64,000 bases of DNA from Uloborus plumipes (GCA_038373865.1 JAXGGA010005557.1:1-64000); one strand, 5' to 3'. Counted from the stretch's first letter, positions 9,851 to 22,000 are shown. Notes: generated by a model from the letters alone, not told the origin. Numbers and translations: made by a program.

Positions 9851-10745
9851 GTTTTTTTTTTTTTTTTAATTTTACGGAGTTTTTAAACTTATCGAAAACT
9901 TGATTTTTAAAGAAATTTGTTTCAAAAATTCAATATTTTTTTTAAATTTCAGAACAACAAAAAACACCCTTCTAATATCTTGATCATAAAAACATTATAA
10001 TGTTTTCATTATAGAAAAAAAATGGCGCAGTTGTTAACTGGTAATCCGGAGATATGACCTATTGATCATAATAACTGAAAAAACACGTTTGATTTTTTTA
10101 TTCCAAAACTACAAAAAGCACCCTCCTAATTTTTTATACATAAAAAGGGCATGATGTTGTCATAACAGAAAAAAAGTGTCGTGCAGTTCTTAGTTGGTAG
10201 CCCGGAGATATGACCTATTGATCATACCAACTGAAAAAACACACTTGAATTTTTTATTCCAAAACAACGAAAAACACCCTCCTAATTTTTTATACATAAA
10301 AAGTATATGATGTTGTCATCACTGAAAAAAAAAATTGGACAGTTCTTAGTTGGTACTCCGGAGATATGACCTATTGAACATACCAACTGAAAAAACACAA
10401 AATCTGACTTCAGACGACCATTGGCAAAATTCTATTTTTCACAATCTCATTTTTGTCACTAATATTGAAGGAGAAAACAATTAGCTTTAAAATGATAACG
10501 TAAACTGGCTTAATTGAATGAAAAATGAGGAAGTTATAGAGCTTTTTCAAAATGCATACCAAAAATAAAAAAGCAAAAATTCTGAAAAAATCAAAATTTC
10601 AAAAAATTCTACAACCCTAAATTTTTATTCAAAAAATCTAAAAAAATTATTTGAGTTTATCTCATAGGTATCTATCCGTAAAAAAATATTGAACAAAATC
10701 CGAGACATGACGGCACATAGCCTTAGGCGATTTGACGTGGAATGA

Positions 10746-12253
10746 CCCTGTTGGAATTTGACGACGTGAATGAAGATTGTGAAAGCTGCAATCGTCCTAG
10801 GATGGAACTTGTTATGAAATGTGTTTCTGTCTTCTTGAATATATTTTTAAACAATTACACGAAAAAAAAAAAAAAAAATCCAACAGTAAACTGGGGAACG
10901 AAACGTAAGTACACGATTTTGAAGTGCAGTGCTGCAGAATAATATTTTTTTATTAAGTTCTCAGGAAAGAAAAAAAGTCTAGTTCCATTAATGACGGGTG
11001 AGAAAACATATTTTTAAGTTTAATAAAGTTTCATCACATTCATTTAGAACAAAAGCACGAGGGGGGGATGAGAGTGCAAAGACCAACCACACTTCCTCGT
11101 GGTGCCTCTCGGGAAACGCTGAAAATATTTTTTTTTTTCAGTAGGCAAACATGGCTCTGGCAAGTATTAACGTGATGAAACAAAACGCAATTCGAAATGT
11201 TAAAAAGGAAATATAAATACAGGTTTTCCATTCAAAATTACATTCTAAAGTTTTCATTTAGTTCTAAGAATAGAAAACTCACACTCACAAAAATGACCAA
11301 TTATTTAATACAGAAATTATCAGTAGAGCAACGAAACTTCAGGAAAGCGCTGCTCAACAACACGTTGTAACGTTTTGGCTACTCTGTTTGTTAGTTGATT
11401 GAAACAGAGGATGCAAGTAAAATACTAGCATATTTATTTCTACAGTATTTACAGCTATGTTACATAATTTGTACATTGGAGATATTTGGAACTCTGCGCG
11501 ACAAGACATCGACCATCTTGTCCGCTCTCCGAGAGTCTTCTCCTTCTCATCTCGAATCCCGGTCTCCTCGGGGGTCCCCGACCGCTAGGTTTATCAGACC
11601 GTCTGTGTTTATCCGAGAATGATGAAAGTTATTACCGTTCTCTTGTCAAAGCGTTTATCCTCCCTCAAATGTATGTGCAGAATAGTGTCATGCATGTCGC
11701 TTCACACCAAACAGGAATTCTCGCTGGGCGCAACAAATGTCAACCATTTGCCATTTTACTGTGGTACACAAAAAACACATGGCGGGGTTTTTGGAAAACG
11801 AACACTCGTTGACTATTTGCTCGCATTCCTGAGAGTTCCTCGCCTTTGATGTTAATAGACACAAAACAGCGTGTTTACGGCTGAAAGTTTCCCTGCGTGA
11901 GGTCCAAGCATTTGGAATTCCTATATCGCAACAGGCGATGATAACACAAAACAGACTTGTGAAAATTGCGCACCAGTACAACGTTTAGTTCCATCGCTTA
12001 GCGAATTGCCCGTTTTGCGAGGACCAGGCCCACAGCTCAATAATTTTCCCCCTCTCTTTCTTCGCGGCGGTCCCGGCTCGGGCCTTCGAGATTCACGTGG
12101 TGAGGTCCTCAGGTGAAAGGAAGTTTAGAACCACTAGCATATACCAATTATCCTACGCTTTGTTTTTGTCTGGCCGAAGAATAATATACTTTCAGTTAAT
12201 TTTTTGATTTTTAGTGGTTAAATTCCTTTTGGAGGTCAACTAATCATCAAGGG
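10746..12253. other. Mostly unique DNA with a GC-richer block
   Basis: About 11045-11125 resembles, on the minus strand, part of the tail of the 1023-1335 SINE (the patch around CCACGAGG..GTGTGGTTGG). From about 11480 to 12130 the sequence becomes richer in GC and CpG and is not repetitive within the window. Several short overlapping ORFs exist but none has protein-like features. Could be a regulatory block or an untranslated exon; undecided. Confidence 0.4.
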
Positions 12254-12261
12254 CCTCGACG

Positions 12262-12452
12262 CAGGGCCTGATGAAGATATCAGAAGGCACTAGGCCAAAT
12301 ATTTTTTTCTTGGGGCACCTTGTATTCAAACTTTTCAATTTCAATCATTGGCTGAAAGAAATTAAGCCACAGACTACAGTAATTTTATCCGTTTGGGGGC
12401 CCCAGGCCATTTAAGTAGGGGGCCCTAGGCCATGTTCAGTAATCAGGCCCTG
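12262..12452. mobile_element. Short hAT-type MITE (CAGGGCCTGA ends)
   Basis: A 191-bp element from CAGGGCCTGATGA to GTAATCAGGCCCTG, flanked by an 8-bp duplication CCTCGACG / CCTCGGCG with one mismatch (12254-12261, 12453-12460). It appears to sit inside the tRNA-like head of the SINE that resumes at 12453. Ends resemble those of the element at 63365-63730. Confidence 0.78.
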
Positions 12453-12690
12453 CCTCGGCGGCGCATTATGTTTGCGCTTCATTCTCGTAATCCCGAGGTG
12501 TCGAGTTCAATTCTCACCCCCACCCTGGTTGTAACTTCTCCCTCTGTACTGTAAACTCTGTCTGATACCATGTATGTCTTGTACTATCTTGTTCAAAAGC
12601 AAGGCGTCTGGTATACAGCACTCTATGTATGTGAAACTGATTAGATTGTAAGTAAATTGAAAACAAAGTAAACATTAACGACTATTTTAC
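12453..12690 (+). mobile_element. tRNA-derived SINE, 5' head split by a MITE
   Basis: A tRNA-like head (GCGCATTATGTTTGCGCTTC, then CTCGTAATCCCGAGG and B box GAGTTCAATTCTC at about 12508-12520) followed by a tail ending in A-rich sequence. The first bases of the head (GGGCCTCG) appear to lie before the MITE at 12252-12259, so the SINE seems older than the MITE. No clear TSD seen for the SINE. Confidence 0.6.
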
Positions 12691-12867
12691 CAAAAAAAGG
12701 GGGGGGGGAATTTGTAAATAACAAAACAAATATTGATGCAGCATAAGAAGAAACGCTCCTTTATGTTAAAAAACTTATGAGGGTTGCGGAATCGAAAAGC
12801 AGGGATCGGACTGATTTTGAGTTAAATTGAGTCGAACGAAGTTGTTCCTCCGAACATCACCCATGTA

Positions 12868-13388
12868 CAGGGGTGCCCACAGGGGGGGATTATGGCGCAA
12901 GTTGCGCCATCAAAATTTTTTGGGGGGATTTTTTAAAACTAATTTATTTCTTTGTTTATTTAAATTATTTATTAATTTATTTTTTTAATTTAAATTATTT
13001 ACTTTTTTTGAAGGAAAAATTATTCATTAATTTACTTTTCCAATTTAAATTCTTTCTTTTATTACTTTATTATTTTTATTTATTTATTCATTTATTTATT
13101 TTGTGTGTGTGTGTTCTTGGAATGTCTGGAAGAGAAAAAAAGCGATTTTATTCTGAGCATAATTAGTACTTTTAAAAAATTAATAATATATAAAAAGATA
13201 ATTATGATTTAAAAATATAAATAAAAAATATTTAACAAAAAAAAAATTATATTTTAAAAAATAAGTAATACTTAAAAAAAATATTTAAATAAAAAAGAGG
13301 AAAAAAAATTAAAAAGCACAAGAGGGTTGGGAAAATGGGGGGGGGGGGGGAATTTGCGCCATTGAGCTTGGGGGGATGGGCACCCCTG
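12868..13388. mobile_element. hAT-type MITE with CAGGGGTGCCCA ends
   Basis: A 521-bp element, CAGGGGTGCCCA to TGGGCACCCCTG, with an 8-bp duplication CCCATGTA / CCCATGAA (one mismatch). Sub-terminal inverted repeats TTGCGCCAT match on both sides. The interior is extremely AT-rich and non-coding; the ORF at 12873-13166 is low-complexity Phe/Leu sequence from T-runs. Confidence 0.82.
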
Positions 13389-13539
13389 CCCATGAACTCC
13401 CCCTCCCCCCCCCCTTTTTTTTTGGTGCGCCCTCCGCCTATAAGATGAGCGCATCGGCTTTCTTCTGAAAAATCAACTTCTCACAAAAAGAAACTTCAAC
13501 TCCATCCGTGCCCTTCAAATGCACCCTCTTCAGCACTAA

Positions 13540-13800
13540 TAATAAGTCGCTGGCCGGGGTATATATACGGCAGGCACATCGCCGGTAAGGTATCCGGTCT
13601 CGCCTTCTAAAGAGGAGAAAAGGCCGGGCGCACTGACGCGCACTGATCGACGGAGATAGCCCCGGGCACGCTCCGGTGCCCGCGGAGTGCCTGACCCTGT
13701 GCGCTTCCCCGGCACTCCCACGCATCCATCCGTCGTGCAGCTGACGTGCAATAGCTTGGACCGGATCTTTTTGGCCCAAGAAAGTTGGGTTGATCTGACA
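13540..13800. other. GC/CpG-rich unique block
   Basis: A sharp local rise in GC and CpG (for example GGCCGGGCGCACTGACGCGC) within AT-rich surroundings. Three overlapping minus-strand frames are open but no protein family is recognisable. May be a CpG-rich regulatory block, an exon, or a fragment of an unrecognised repeat. Confidence 0.3.
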
Positions 13801-15008
13801 CTCATGCTTGAAAATCAGCAATTGTAGCGTATAGTTGCACAAGTAAGTCTAGAAAGTCAGGAGATGGCTTCCTTTTTGAAAAAACAAAAAAGCTGGAGCA
13901 TGCCAAATGGTTTATGGAGGAGCTCAAAGGAGCCAAACTCTTTTAAAGACCATGAAAGCAATTTCACAATTACAATATATTTTCTTTGTAGAAGGAGAAG
14001 AAACAAAGAGATTAAAGCCAATGGTTTTGCAAAACATGTAGCCGATAAGATTGGTACATCTGCAAGAAATTTTTATAAGGGGAAAATTATATAATGTCTG
14101 CGAAAAGATATGCGTTGCAATAACTTCTCCTGTTTTGATTAAAACATTTATAGGACCATTTTGAATTTTTCTGACTGTTTTAGGTTGTTGGCCTACCTAA
14201 GTGGCCTACCTAGATTTTTTCAACAATATTTTAATGAAAAAACCGTGAGGGTGCGAAAAAGTTTTAATTGGAGATGCATACTAAACAACTGCATGTTTAA
14301 ATTAGCAATTCCTTTATTCCGGTATCCTTTTTTTTTTTTTTGAATTCTCAGAGTGCAAGGTGTCAATATGTATTTCATTTCTTTATTATAAGCGAAGAAA
14401 ACTACTAATATATACATTCAAAAAACAAGAAAAAAGATAAGAAAATATTAAGGCTCTCATTCTTGTCGTTTTGTTTGAATAGTGAAGGAATATCCTTCAC
14501 TGAAAGGGCCGTCCAAAAATGTTACACTTTCAGGGGGTTGAAAAGAGAGAGGGAAGAGGTAACAAGAAGTGTAACATCACTCATTAAAGGAAATAAATTC
14601 ATAAGAAGAACAGCGTGGCATGTGGCACTGAGGGAAGAAGGGTGACGCTTTGTGCCACGCGAAGAGGGAGCCAATTTTTTCGAAAAAAAAGTGCGACATA
14701 ATTTATGAATTGCCTCAAAGAGCAATTCTTTCTTGAAAGAAAAATGTTTTGTAAGTTAATGGGCTACAGTAGCAGTAGTTTCATTTAAATGCACTTCCAA
14801 GAACAACTAAAAATAGTTGTGTTTGTCTATAAGTTAGGCATCTTTTGTGACTGGGTTGCTTCACCCCTTTTTATTGAACCAAAAAAAAAAGAAAAAAAAA
14901 TGCTCCCAGTTAAAAAAAAAAAACTTTCAACAAAAAGTTTTTAGTGTCGTGCACTAAATAACAGTTCGTACCGCTGTTTTTAACTTCTGAGAGGGAAATT
15001 GTGCTTAG
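13800..15008. other. Non-coding stretch with repeat debris
   Basis: Short ORFs at 13864-14094 and 14463-14645 lack recognisable content. A near-perfect 21-nt palindrome lies at 14481-14501 (AGTGAAGGAATATCCTTCAC...). GGGCCGTCCAAAAATG at about 14505-14520 looks like the end of a dispersed repeat, but I cannot find its partner. Confidence 0.4.
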
Positions 15009-15016
15009 ATGTTCAT

Positions 15017-15651
15017 TAGGGTGGGGCGAAAAATAAAAAGTTTTTCAGATCAACTTCTAATAGTTGCCAAAAGTTGTCTTTGGTGATAATTAGCTTTTGT
15101 GCAAAATTTGAGAAAAATCGGTTAATATTTTCAGGGGCCGCTGCGATCGCAAAGTTTTATCATAGCTTTTATCGGGATTTTATGGTTAAAATATGAAAAA
15201 CAATGCCATTAACTAATCTCATTGCATTTTTTTTACTCATAAGATATATTCATGCATTCAAAGCATATGAAATAACTCACAAAAAATTATTTTATATGAT
15301 ATATTTATATTTCAAGCATTTAAAAAGAAGCAAAAACGTGAAAAAAAGTGATATTTGAAATATAAATATACCATATAAAATAATGTTTGTGAGTCATTTC
15401 ATATGCTTTTAATGCATGAAAACATCTTTTGAGTAAAAAAAACGCAAAGAGACTAGCTAAAGGCATTCTTTTTGATATTTTAACCATAAAATCCATAACA
15501 AGCTATGGTAAAACTTTGCGAGCGCAGCGCCCCCTGAAGATATTAATCGATTTTTCTCAAATTTTGCACAAAAGCTAACTATCACCAAAGACAACTTTTG
15601 GCAACTATTAGAAGTTGATCTGAAAAATTTTTTATTTTTCGCCCCACCCTA
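15017..15651. mobile_element. Foldback hAT-type element (TAGGGTGGGGCG ends)
   Basis: A 635-bp element with about 250-bp inverted arms (TAGGGTGGGGCGAAAAATAA... and its reverse complement) and a perfect 8-bp duplication ATGTTCAT (15009-15016, 15652-15659). Arms differ at only scattered positions. No coding capacity. Confidence 0.85.
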
Positions 15652-15659
15652 ATGTTCAT

Positions 15660-16780
15660 TTACAGATCGGACGTACCTGGAAGCAAATTCCATATGGGAT
15701 TTCAAATAATTTACTTTTGTGCTACAGACAGATCATGACTAAAGTTTTCATAATTTGTCTAAGAGTTTTGCATATATCATTTATATTTTTTGCCAAAACT
15801 CAAAAGTTCTTTTTTTTATGTTTACGCATGCAAAAACTAATTATGGGCAGGGAACAGGTTGCAGATGTCCGCAGCTTGATAAATCAATTTTATCTATCAC
15901 TTTGAATGTGATTTCGGCTTCAATGAAAGGACATCTGCATCCAGCTCGGTTTCTGACTATTTCTGACTGATGAGTCTATAATAAGATGGAAACTGAAGTC
16001 CCAGGATGTCCTAACCGTGCTGTCTCCGGTATATTCCTTGTGATATAAGAGAGATTTTTTAAAGGATTTTAAATTTTTCTGCTTCATTCTACTTTTGCGT
16101 CTGGCAATTTTTATAGTTGTGAATATCTTTTCTTTTTCTTGTTACCCATGGAATTTAGAAAAAAGTTACGTGCATTTAAATTTTATGTGTGTTCTGACCG
16201 GTGAAGTTCCCCTTAATATGCAGTCTTCAATTAGGGTCGTTTTTTTTAAATTTCATTTATTTTAATTTTTTAACTTAATATTTTTCTCGTATTATCTTCT
16301 CGAAAGCCAGTGCCTTAACCTTAGTCGTTGCATATTCCAGTGGTACGTATCATCCAGGCTTTTAAGCCAAGGAAAAAAAATTCTGACACAGCGACCAAGT
16401 TACTCATACACCACTCACTGAATGGGAAAATTGGGACAAAAGAGCTTTCGAGAAAGTGTCATAAAAAAACATAAACCAACTACTGAGACCGTCGGCAGCT
16501 ATTCATTGGGATCAATTGAGAACAGGGAGGAGGTGACAGTTGCAGTCAAGCGGCCACACTGTTATTTCATTAAACGCTGGCTGAGGCGATAATGAAAGTG
16601 TGGGAGGAGACTTTCAATGGCAAGAGGGAAAATGGCGCTAAGGATAGGAATATTTTTCGTAATGTTTAAACAGGATGTCTTTAAACAGGCCTATTTTGTG
16701 AATGATGGAGAAAGTGGAGCAAAAACTTTTGGTGACAAACTGCTTGTTATTGGCGTCATATCGGCCCAATTTTGCCCTTA
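15660..16780. other. Non-coding stretch, no recognised feature
   Basis: Unique AT-rich sequence. The overlapping short frames at 15717-15970 and 16617-16956 show no family signature, and the latter run into the MITE. Confidence 0.5.
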
Positions 16781-17115
16781 CACTGCAGAATATAAGCTGT
16801 TTTTTTTGCAGTATAATACTGGCTGCAGAGGTTCCAGTTTCAAACTGTAAAACATTCTGCAATAAACTAAAACTAGCTATTTTACAGTTTATCACTGTAA
16901 AACTAACAATTTTACAGTTTAGTACTCTAAAATTAGCAACATTACCAGAAAATTAGCTGTATTATACTGTAAAAACAACAGTACAATAATGACAGCAGAG
17001 GATCCAGTTTAAAACTGTAAAATGCACAGTAATAAACTGAAACTAGCAATTTTACAGTTCTTACTGTAAACTAGCAATTTTGCAGTCTACTATTGTAAAA
17101 TTAGCAGTTTTATTA

Positions 17116-18020
17116 GTCAACCAACAAAGTTAATGCGGTTTTTATTTATTGTTTACTTCTCTGGATTATATTGAGTAAACAGAATGAAGTGGTGGGGGTA
17201 TCTTTGTATACAAATTAAAGCTTATTTAATGCAGTATTATTTAGAGTATTTGATTAGTTTGATTACTTTGAATTTAAGTGAAAAATCTGTAGTTGAGTTT
17301 GGCCGTGTCAAACGCAATAATTCGTGCTTGTTTACTTTATGAGTTCAAACTTGGTACCAAAGCTGCAGAAGCTAAGATATGCACTGCTTTTGGGGAAGGT
17401 ACTGTAGCTGAACGGACGGGTCAGAAGTGGTTCAAGAAATTTGCCTCGGGGGATGAAAATCTGGAAGATGAACCTCGCTCCGGGAGACTATCAACGGTCA
17501 ACAACGACGAGATCAAGCTGGCAATCGAGCAGGATTCAAGTCAGACATGTCAAGCACTTGCCTTAAGATTTAGTGTGAGTGATGAAACTATTCGTAAACA
17601 TTTGCACCAGCTTGGGAAACGATGGAAGCTAAGCAAATGGGTACCACATGAATTGAGTGAAACGAACACACACAGCAAGAATCACTCAAGAAACTCTGGC
17701 ACGATTACAGTGGGAAGTTCTACCCCACCTTTCGTACTCACCAGACCTAGCCAAAAGTGACTACCAACTGTTTTTGGCAATGGACAACCATATGCGCAAT
17801 CGGCGGTTTCAAAATAGAGAGGATTTGGAAAACGAGGTGAAAAACTTTTTTAACTCTCAAAACCCAACTTTTTATAAAAACGGGATATGTGGTCTTCTGA
17901 GGTGGGAAAAGGTAATACTTGCTGATGGTGATTATTTTTCTGAATAAATTTAATTTAAACCCATTTTTTGTGTTTTATTTATTAACATTCAAAACCGCAC
18001 GAACTTTGTTGGTTGCCTGG
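17116..18020 (+). mobile_element. Mariner element with internal deletion
   Basis: Terminal inverted repeats of about 25 bp, sharing CAACCAACAAAGTT..TGCGGTTTT (17118-17141 and reverse at 17994-18017). TA duplication at 17114-17115 and 18021-18022. At 905 bp it is shorter than a full mariner (about 1.3 kb), matching the coding deletion described for its transposase. Confidence 0.88.
17293..17947 (+). pseudogene. Mariner transposase, catalytic core deleted
   Basis: Encodes both ends of a mariner transposase (nuclear cut-and-paste recombinase, normally about 345 residues with a D,D34D catalytic triad). The N-terminal DNA-binding half is clear: LLYEFKLGTKAAEA, KFASGDENLEDEPRSGR, ETIRKHLHQLGKRWKL and the linker KWVPHELSE. 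Immediately after this (near 17660) the sequence jumps to HTARITQETLARLQWEVLPH in another frame, followed by YSPDLAKSDYQLF and the C-terminal FYKNGICGLLRWEK..ADGDYF. About 150 residues holding the first two catalytic aspartates are missing; only the third (SPDLAKSD) remains. Reading starts near 17293 with TTG; a true ATG start was not found. Dead copy; SETMAR/Hsmar1-like subfamily is my impression. Confidence 0.9.
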
Positions 18021-18080
18021 TAGTTTATTACTGTAAAATTGGAGTATTATGCTGTAAAAACAGCATCTATTTTTACAGTC

Positions 18081-19028
18081 TAGGGGCTGTCAACTACAGA
18101 ACTTTTTACTTTGAGCAAATCCTGGAGCTCCCCGAGTTTACATTTTTGGCTGGGCGGAAATCTTTAATTTGCCGAATGGAACTTCAAATTTCGCCGAATG
18201 ATAAAATACGATTGTTAATACATAAGTACATCTAATGAAACGAGACTTTTGGGAATTCAAACATGGCAATATTACAGTTATGTCTCCAAATTTTCCGAAT
18301 CGCCAGACAAAATTTGCCAAATAAAGTAATTTTTGGGAGTTTACAGTGACCTCGAGTAAAATGCATGATGTCTTAGTTAAAATAGTGACCAAGCTCGGCT
18401 TAACAGCTACACTTTTAACCTAACAAACTGTTTCGAATTTTAAATTACTACTACCGTATATTGGATTTACATACATAAAACAAAACTGTTGATATACAAA
18501 TAATAACTTCATATTGACACAAATGCGGGAAAAATATCATGTGAAAAAGTTTGAGTAAATATTTAGTTTTTAAGCTATTTAAATTAAGGAATGAATAGTG
18601 TACATTTTAGGGGGGGGGGCACAAAGGTGGAGCTAAATTTTTTTTATAAATATGAAGGATATGGATATGTAATCAAACGGCAGACCATCTGGTTATCCTA
18701 TATGTAACAATAAACTGATGCTTTGTTGGGTGACTCATCATTGTTGTAAGAAATCTAACTCCAACAATATGTATTAGAATTTATTTTTCTCAGCATCGGC
18801 AACAAAAAAGCAACTAGCTAAATAATCTTTTAATTCAATTTGAGAGAAAAGTAAAAAGTTATAGTTTAAAAGGATGTTGAAAGTAATGATTAACGAGTAA
18901 AAAATATTTTTGAAAATATATAATTCTAAAACACCTCAAGCAAAAATAATGTAATTATAAGAATAGATGGTTAATTATTATGAAGTGTTTTCTTCAAACG
19001 TCGAAAGCATGTGCTTAAATGTATTGTA
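18081..19028. other. Intergenic region upstream of the large membrane-protein gene
   Basis: Contains a repeat-like patch at about 18140-18250 (ATTTGCCGAATGGAACTT) resembling part of the hAT element at 30131-30995. Otherwise AT-rich, including short poly-G at about 18611-18620. The promoter of the downstream gene should lie here, but I see no convincing TATA box or initiator close to the start codon. Confidence 0.4.
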
Positions 19029-22000
19029 ATGCTGAAGCTGTTATGGTGCATGAGAATTATTATCATACTGTTGGTGATGTGTGATGTGCTTGCTGTTATT
19101 CTGTCTGATGAAGACTCAAAACATCTTCAGCAGCAATCGGTCAATACGGATGATTTCATACTCGTCAGAGATATCACTAAGGAAGAAATTATTGACCCTG
19201 ATCAGCAAATTCCCAATTCTTTGCACGAATCCAGGTTTCAAAACAATAATTTCCGAAGAGAAGATGACAATGACTTTGAAAATAATCTGGACACTACTGT
19301 TCCGATTGTAAGAAGACAATTCAGAAATAATGAGTGGACATTGGACAATCGGAAATATTCTCCGTTTTCTGAGACACGGAGAGGTGAATTTGCTTCTGAT
19401 ATGAATGGTAATATGAACGGTAGAGATTCTAGATGGAAAACGAACATGGAGAAAGCACAGCAAACGAATGACGATTCTGAAATTCAACGAAAAAACTTTG
19501 CTGATAAATTAAAGCAATTTTTGTTAGATATTGCCAAAAGTAAGAGATTTGATAGTGTTACAACTCCAAAAAATCTTCCCGAGCGGACATTTCTTTCACA
19601 GCCTCACGTTTCAGTTAAGAAAACATCTGTTGCGAAAAATGTACCCGAAGAAAGCGTTTCTTCTGAAAAATCAAAGTCTAAAGTAATGTCAACGAAAACT
19701 CCTCGACATAAGAAAGATGGTGCAAGGAAAGTCGTCCGCAGGAAACGGATACATAAAAGACTAGAACATCAAACGAATTCCGTTTCACAAAAATCACCAA
19801 AGTTACGGAGGAAAGTTTTAAGACAAAACATTTCGAATGAAACTAAACATGATGAGCTGCAGCCGATGGAGCATAAAAAATCCATAGAGATTAAAATAGT
19901 ACAAAAAAGTAACACAAATGCATCTGAAATCATTAAGAAAATGAACGAAATGCTTGATCTGTTGTCAAAAAGTTTAACTGAGAAAAATACGCAGAGAAGT
20001 AAAATATTCTCGAATGAAAATACTGAGCCATCTGTCTTACCAACACCGATTGAGTTAAAGGACATAAAAAATAAAAATTCCAAGAAGCCTAAGTTTGAAG
20101 TAAGACAAATACCAGAGAAAGAAAAAAAGAACATGATCAGGAAGGACGACACACCTTCAGAACTTCTATCGGGTGATGGAAAACTGATTGAAATTAAAGC
20201 ATTTCACAGCAATGGAACTAATTCGTCTGTAGGAATTCACGAGCTTTTAGCTCTGTTATCGAAATTAACCAGAAAAGACACTTCAGTTTTCGACAGAAAG
20301 ATCCTTACATCCACAACTAGCGGCATTGCAGAGAGGAATTTGATGGATCTAAATGAAGTTTCAAAAGTTAGTGCTCATAATGAAAATTTTCAAACTGTGG
20401 AATTCTCCGAAACTACCTCCATACAAAACTTTTTAATTTCTGCTCAAAAGATTTACACATCCAAAACTAGCGGTATTGCAGAGAAGAATTTGGTGGATCC
20501 TAATCAAATTTCAAAAATCAGTGCTCGCAACGAAAAAAATCGACTTAGAAGTTCTGTTCAAACAACCACATCAGAAATGATTGCGAAACATGATGATGGA
20601 ACACTAATACGCTTTGAGAATGGACATTATTTGTCTCAACCTCCTCTGGCGAGATTGAAAAAAGAATCTGCTGAGCAAAGTTCTAATGTAGAAAACTACA
20701 AATCAAAAGAGCCAACTAAGGACACATTTGCTTTATGGGTTATGATTGTCGGTGGTGTGACTTCGGCTGTGCTTGTTACTGTCTGTCTGGTCGTTGTTTG
20801 TACTAAAAAGAAAAGATCAAAAGCACTTGGGGATTTTGATCACGGTCCTTTGCAAAGCGCAGTAAAGCTAACTTCTCAAAAATTGTTGAACAGAAAAGTA
20901 AAAAGCTCCAAAATGGATCAAAAGCCAGCTGAGAAACAAAGCAAACAAAATCCTAAGAGAGGAGAAAAAAAGAGGTCTGCTAAAAAACACCACAAGTCAG
21001 GTTCACATTCTGTTATGGAACTACATCGACTAGAACAAATGGAAAAGGAAAAAATACGTGGCATTAAGCAAAATATCAACCTTCATAACGGAGCACATAA
21101 AACGTTAAAAGTACTGTCAAATGCTAATCTTGAATCCAGGGAGCGAGATGATCACTTTTTACAGGAAGGAAGTAACAGAAATTTCGAAGTAAATTACGAT
21201 ATTTTTGAAGAGCAACGAAGTGAACAAACAGGAAACCAATGCCGAGAAATAAAAAATACAAGTTCTCTATCGTCAATTGAAGATGTGAAAATTAGCCGAC
21301 ACAACACTCGTAACACGTTGAAGAGAGATAAAATGCAATCTGTAGTGCCAAAAACTGAAAGCTTTGAACTTATACAAAACGAGCACATTGGGCCTGAAAG
21401 TGATCAAACCCGGATACGAAAAGTAAAGGATATTGAAGCAGCTAAGATATATTTTTCTGACAGTGATTTGCTACCAGTACCCGATGACGAATATGAGGCT
21501 CAAATACGATACCCTTCTCTTTTGCTTATGAGTGATGACAAAAATAATTTAGCAAATGAGCGGAAGGATAAACAGAATTTTGTTCAAAACAGGGCGTTAA
21601 CAGTTCAATCAAATGATGATCTTGATTATAGTGAGCAAGATGATTGTTTTTTAAAAAAGGAAAAGAGTAGAAATTTTGAGACTCAAAGAGCTGCTTCTTT
21701 GCCTTATGGGGAAAGCAAAAACGGACTTCGTACATCAAATGAGAGGACTAATGCTAACAAAAGTGTTCAAAGGAGAATGTCTACAGAGGCATCAAATGTT
21801 GATCTTGACTACAGTGAACAAGATGATTGCTCTTTAAAAGCAAAGGAGGAAGATTTTGAAGCTCAAAGAAGGTACTCTTCTTCTTTGCCTCACAGTGATA
21901 GCGAAAATATACATTGTTCATTAAATGAGAGGAAGGATCTAAAGAATGTTGCTCAAAATAAAGGGTTTACAGAGGAATCAATTTATGACCTTGATTACAG

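Larger units (their letters stand above)
6296..10745. mobile_element. Long-arm inverted-repeat element 'C', itself interrupted twice
   Basis: Left arm 6296-8240 (minus an insertion) is the reverse complement of right arm 9935-10745. Both outer ends read TCATTCYACGTCAAATCG, then share GTGCCGTCATGTCTCGG and roughly 800 bp more. Each arm contains three ~157-bp tandem units marked by ATAGGTCATATCTCCGGA (left near 7800, 7955, 8115; right near 10050, 10205, 10365). The left arm is split by element B copy 2, the centre by hAT element D. The centre holds a short unrecognised minus-strand ORF. The insertion seems to have clipped the 3' end of the P-type relic. Superfamily uncertain. Confidence 0.75.
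16781..18080 (+). mobile_element. CACTG MITE copy 2, split by a mariner insertion
   Basis: Starts CACTGCAGAA after TA (16779-16780) and ends TTTTTACAGTC before TA (18081-18082). The two halves (16781-17115 and 18021-18080) align with the other family members once the mariner element between them is removed. Interior rich in ACTGTAAAA palindromes. Confidence 0.82.

Noticed and set aside
11395..11981. Three overlapping ORFs as a gene
   Set aside because: Mutually overlapping on both strands, no motif, no splice-supported structure; GC rise alone lengthens frames.
13438..13842. Minus-strand 134-codon ORF in the GC-rich block
   Set aside because: Two other minus frames over the same bases are equally open, so the openness reflects composition rather than coding.
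19769..20152. Minus-strand ORFs within the membrane-protein gene (for example 19116-19487, 19769-20152, 21526-21738)
   Set aside because: Shadow frames of the long plus-strand gene.
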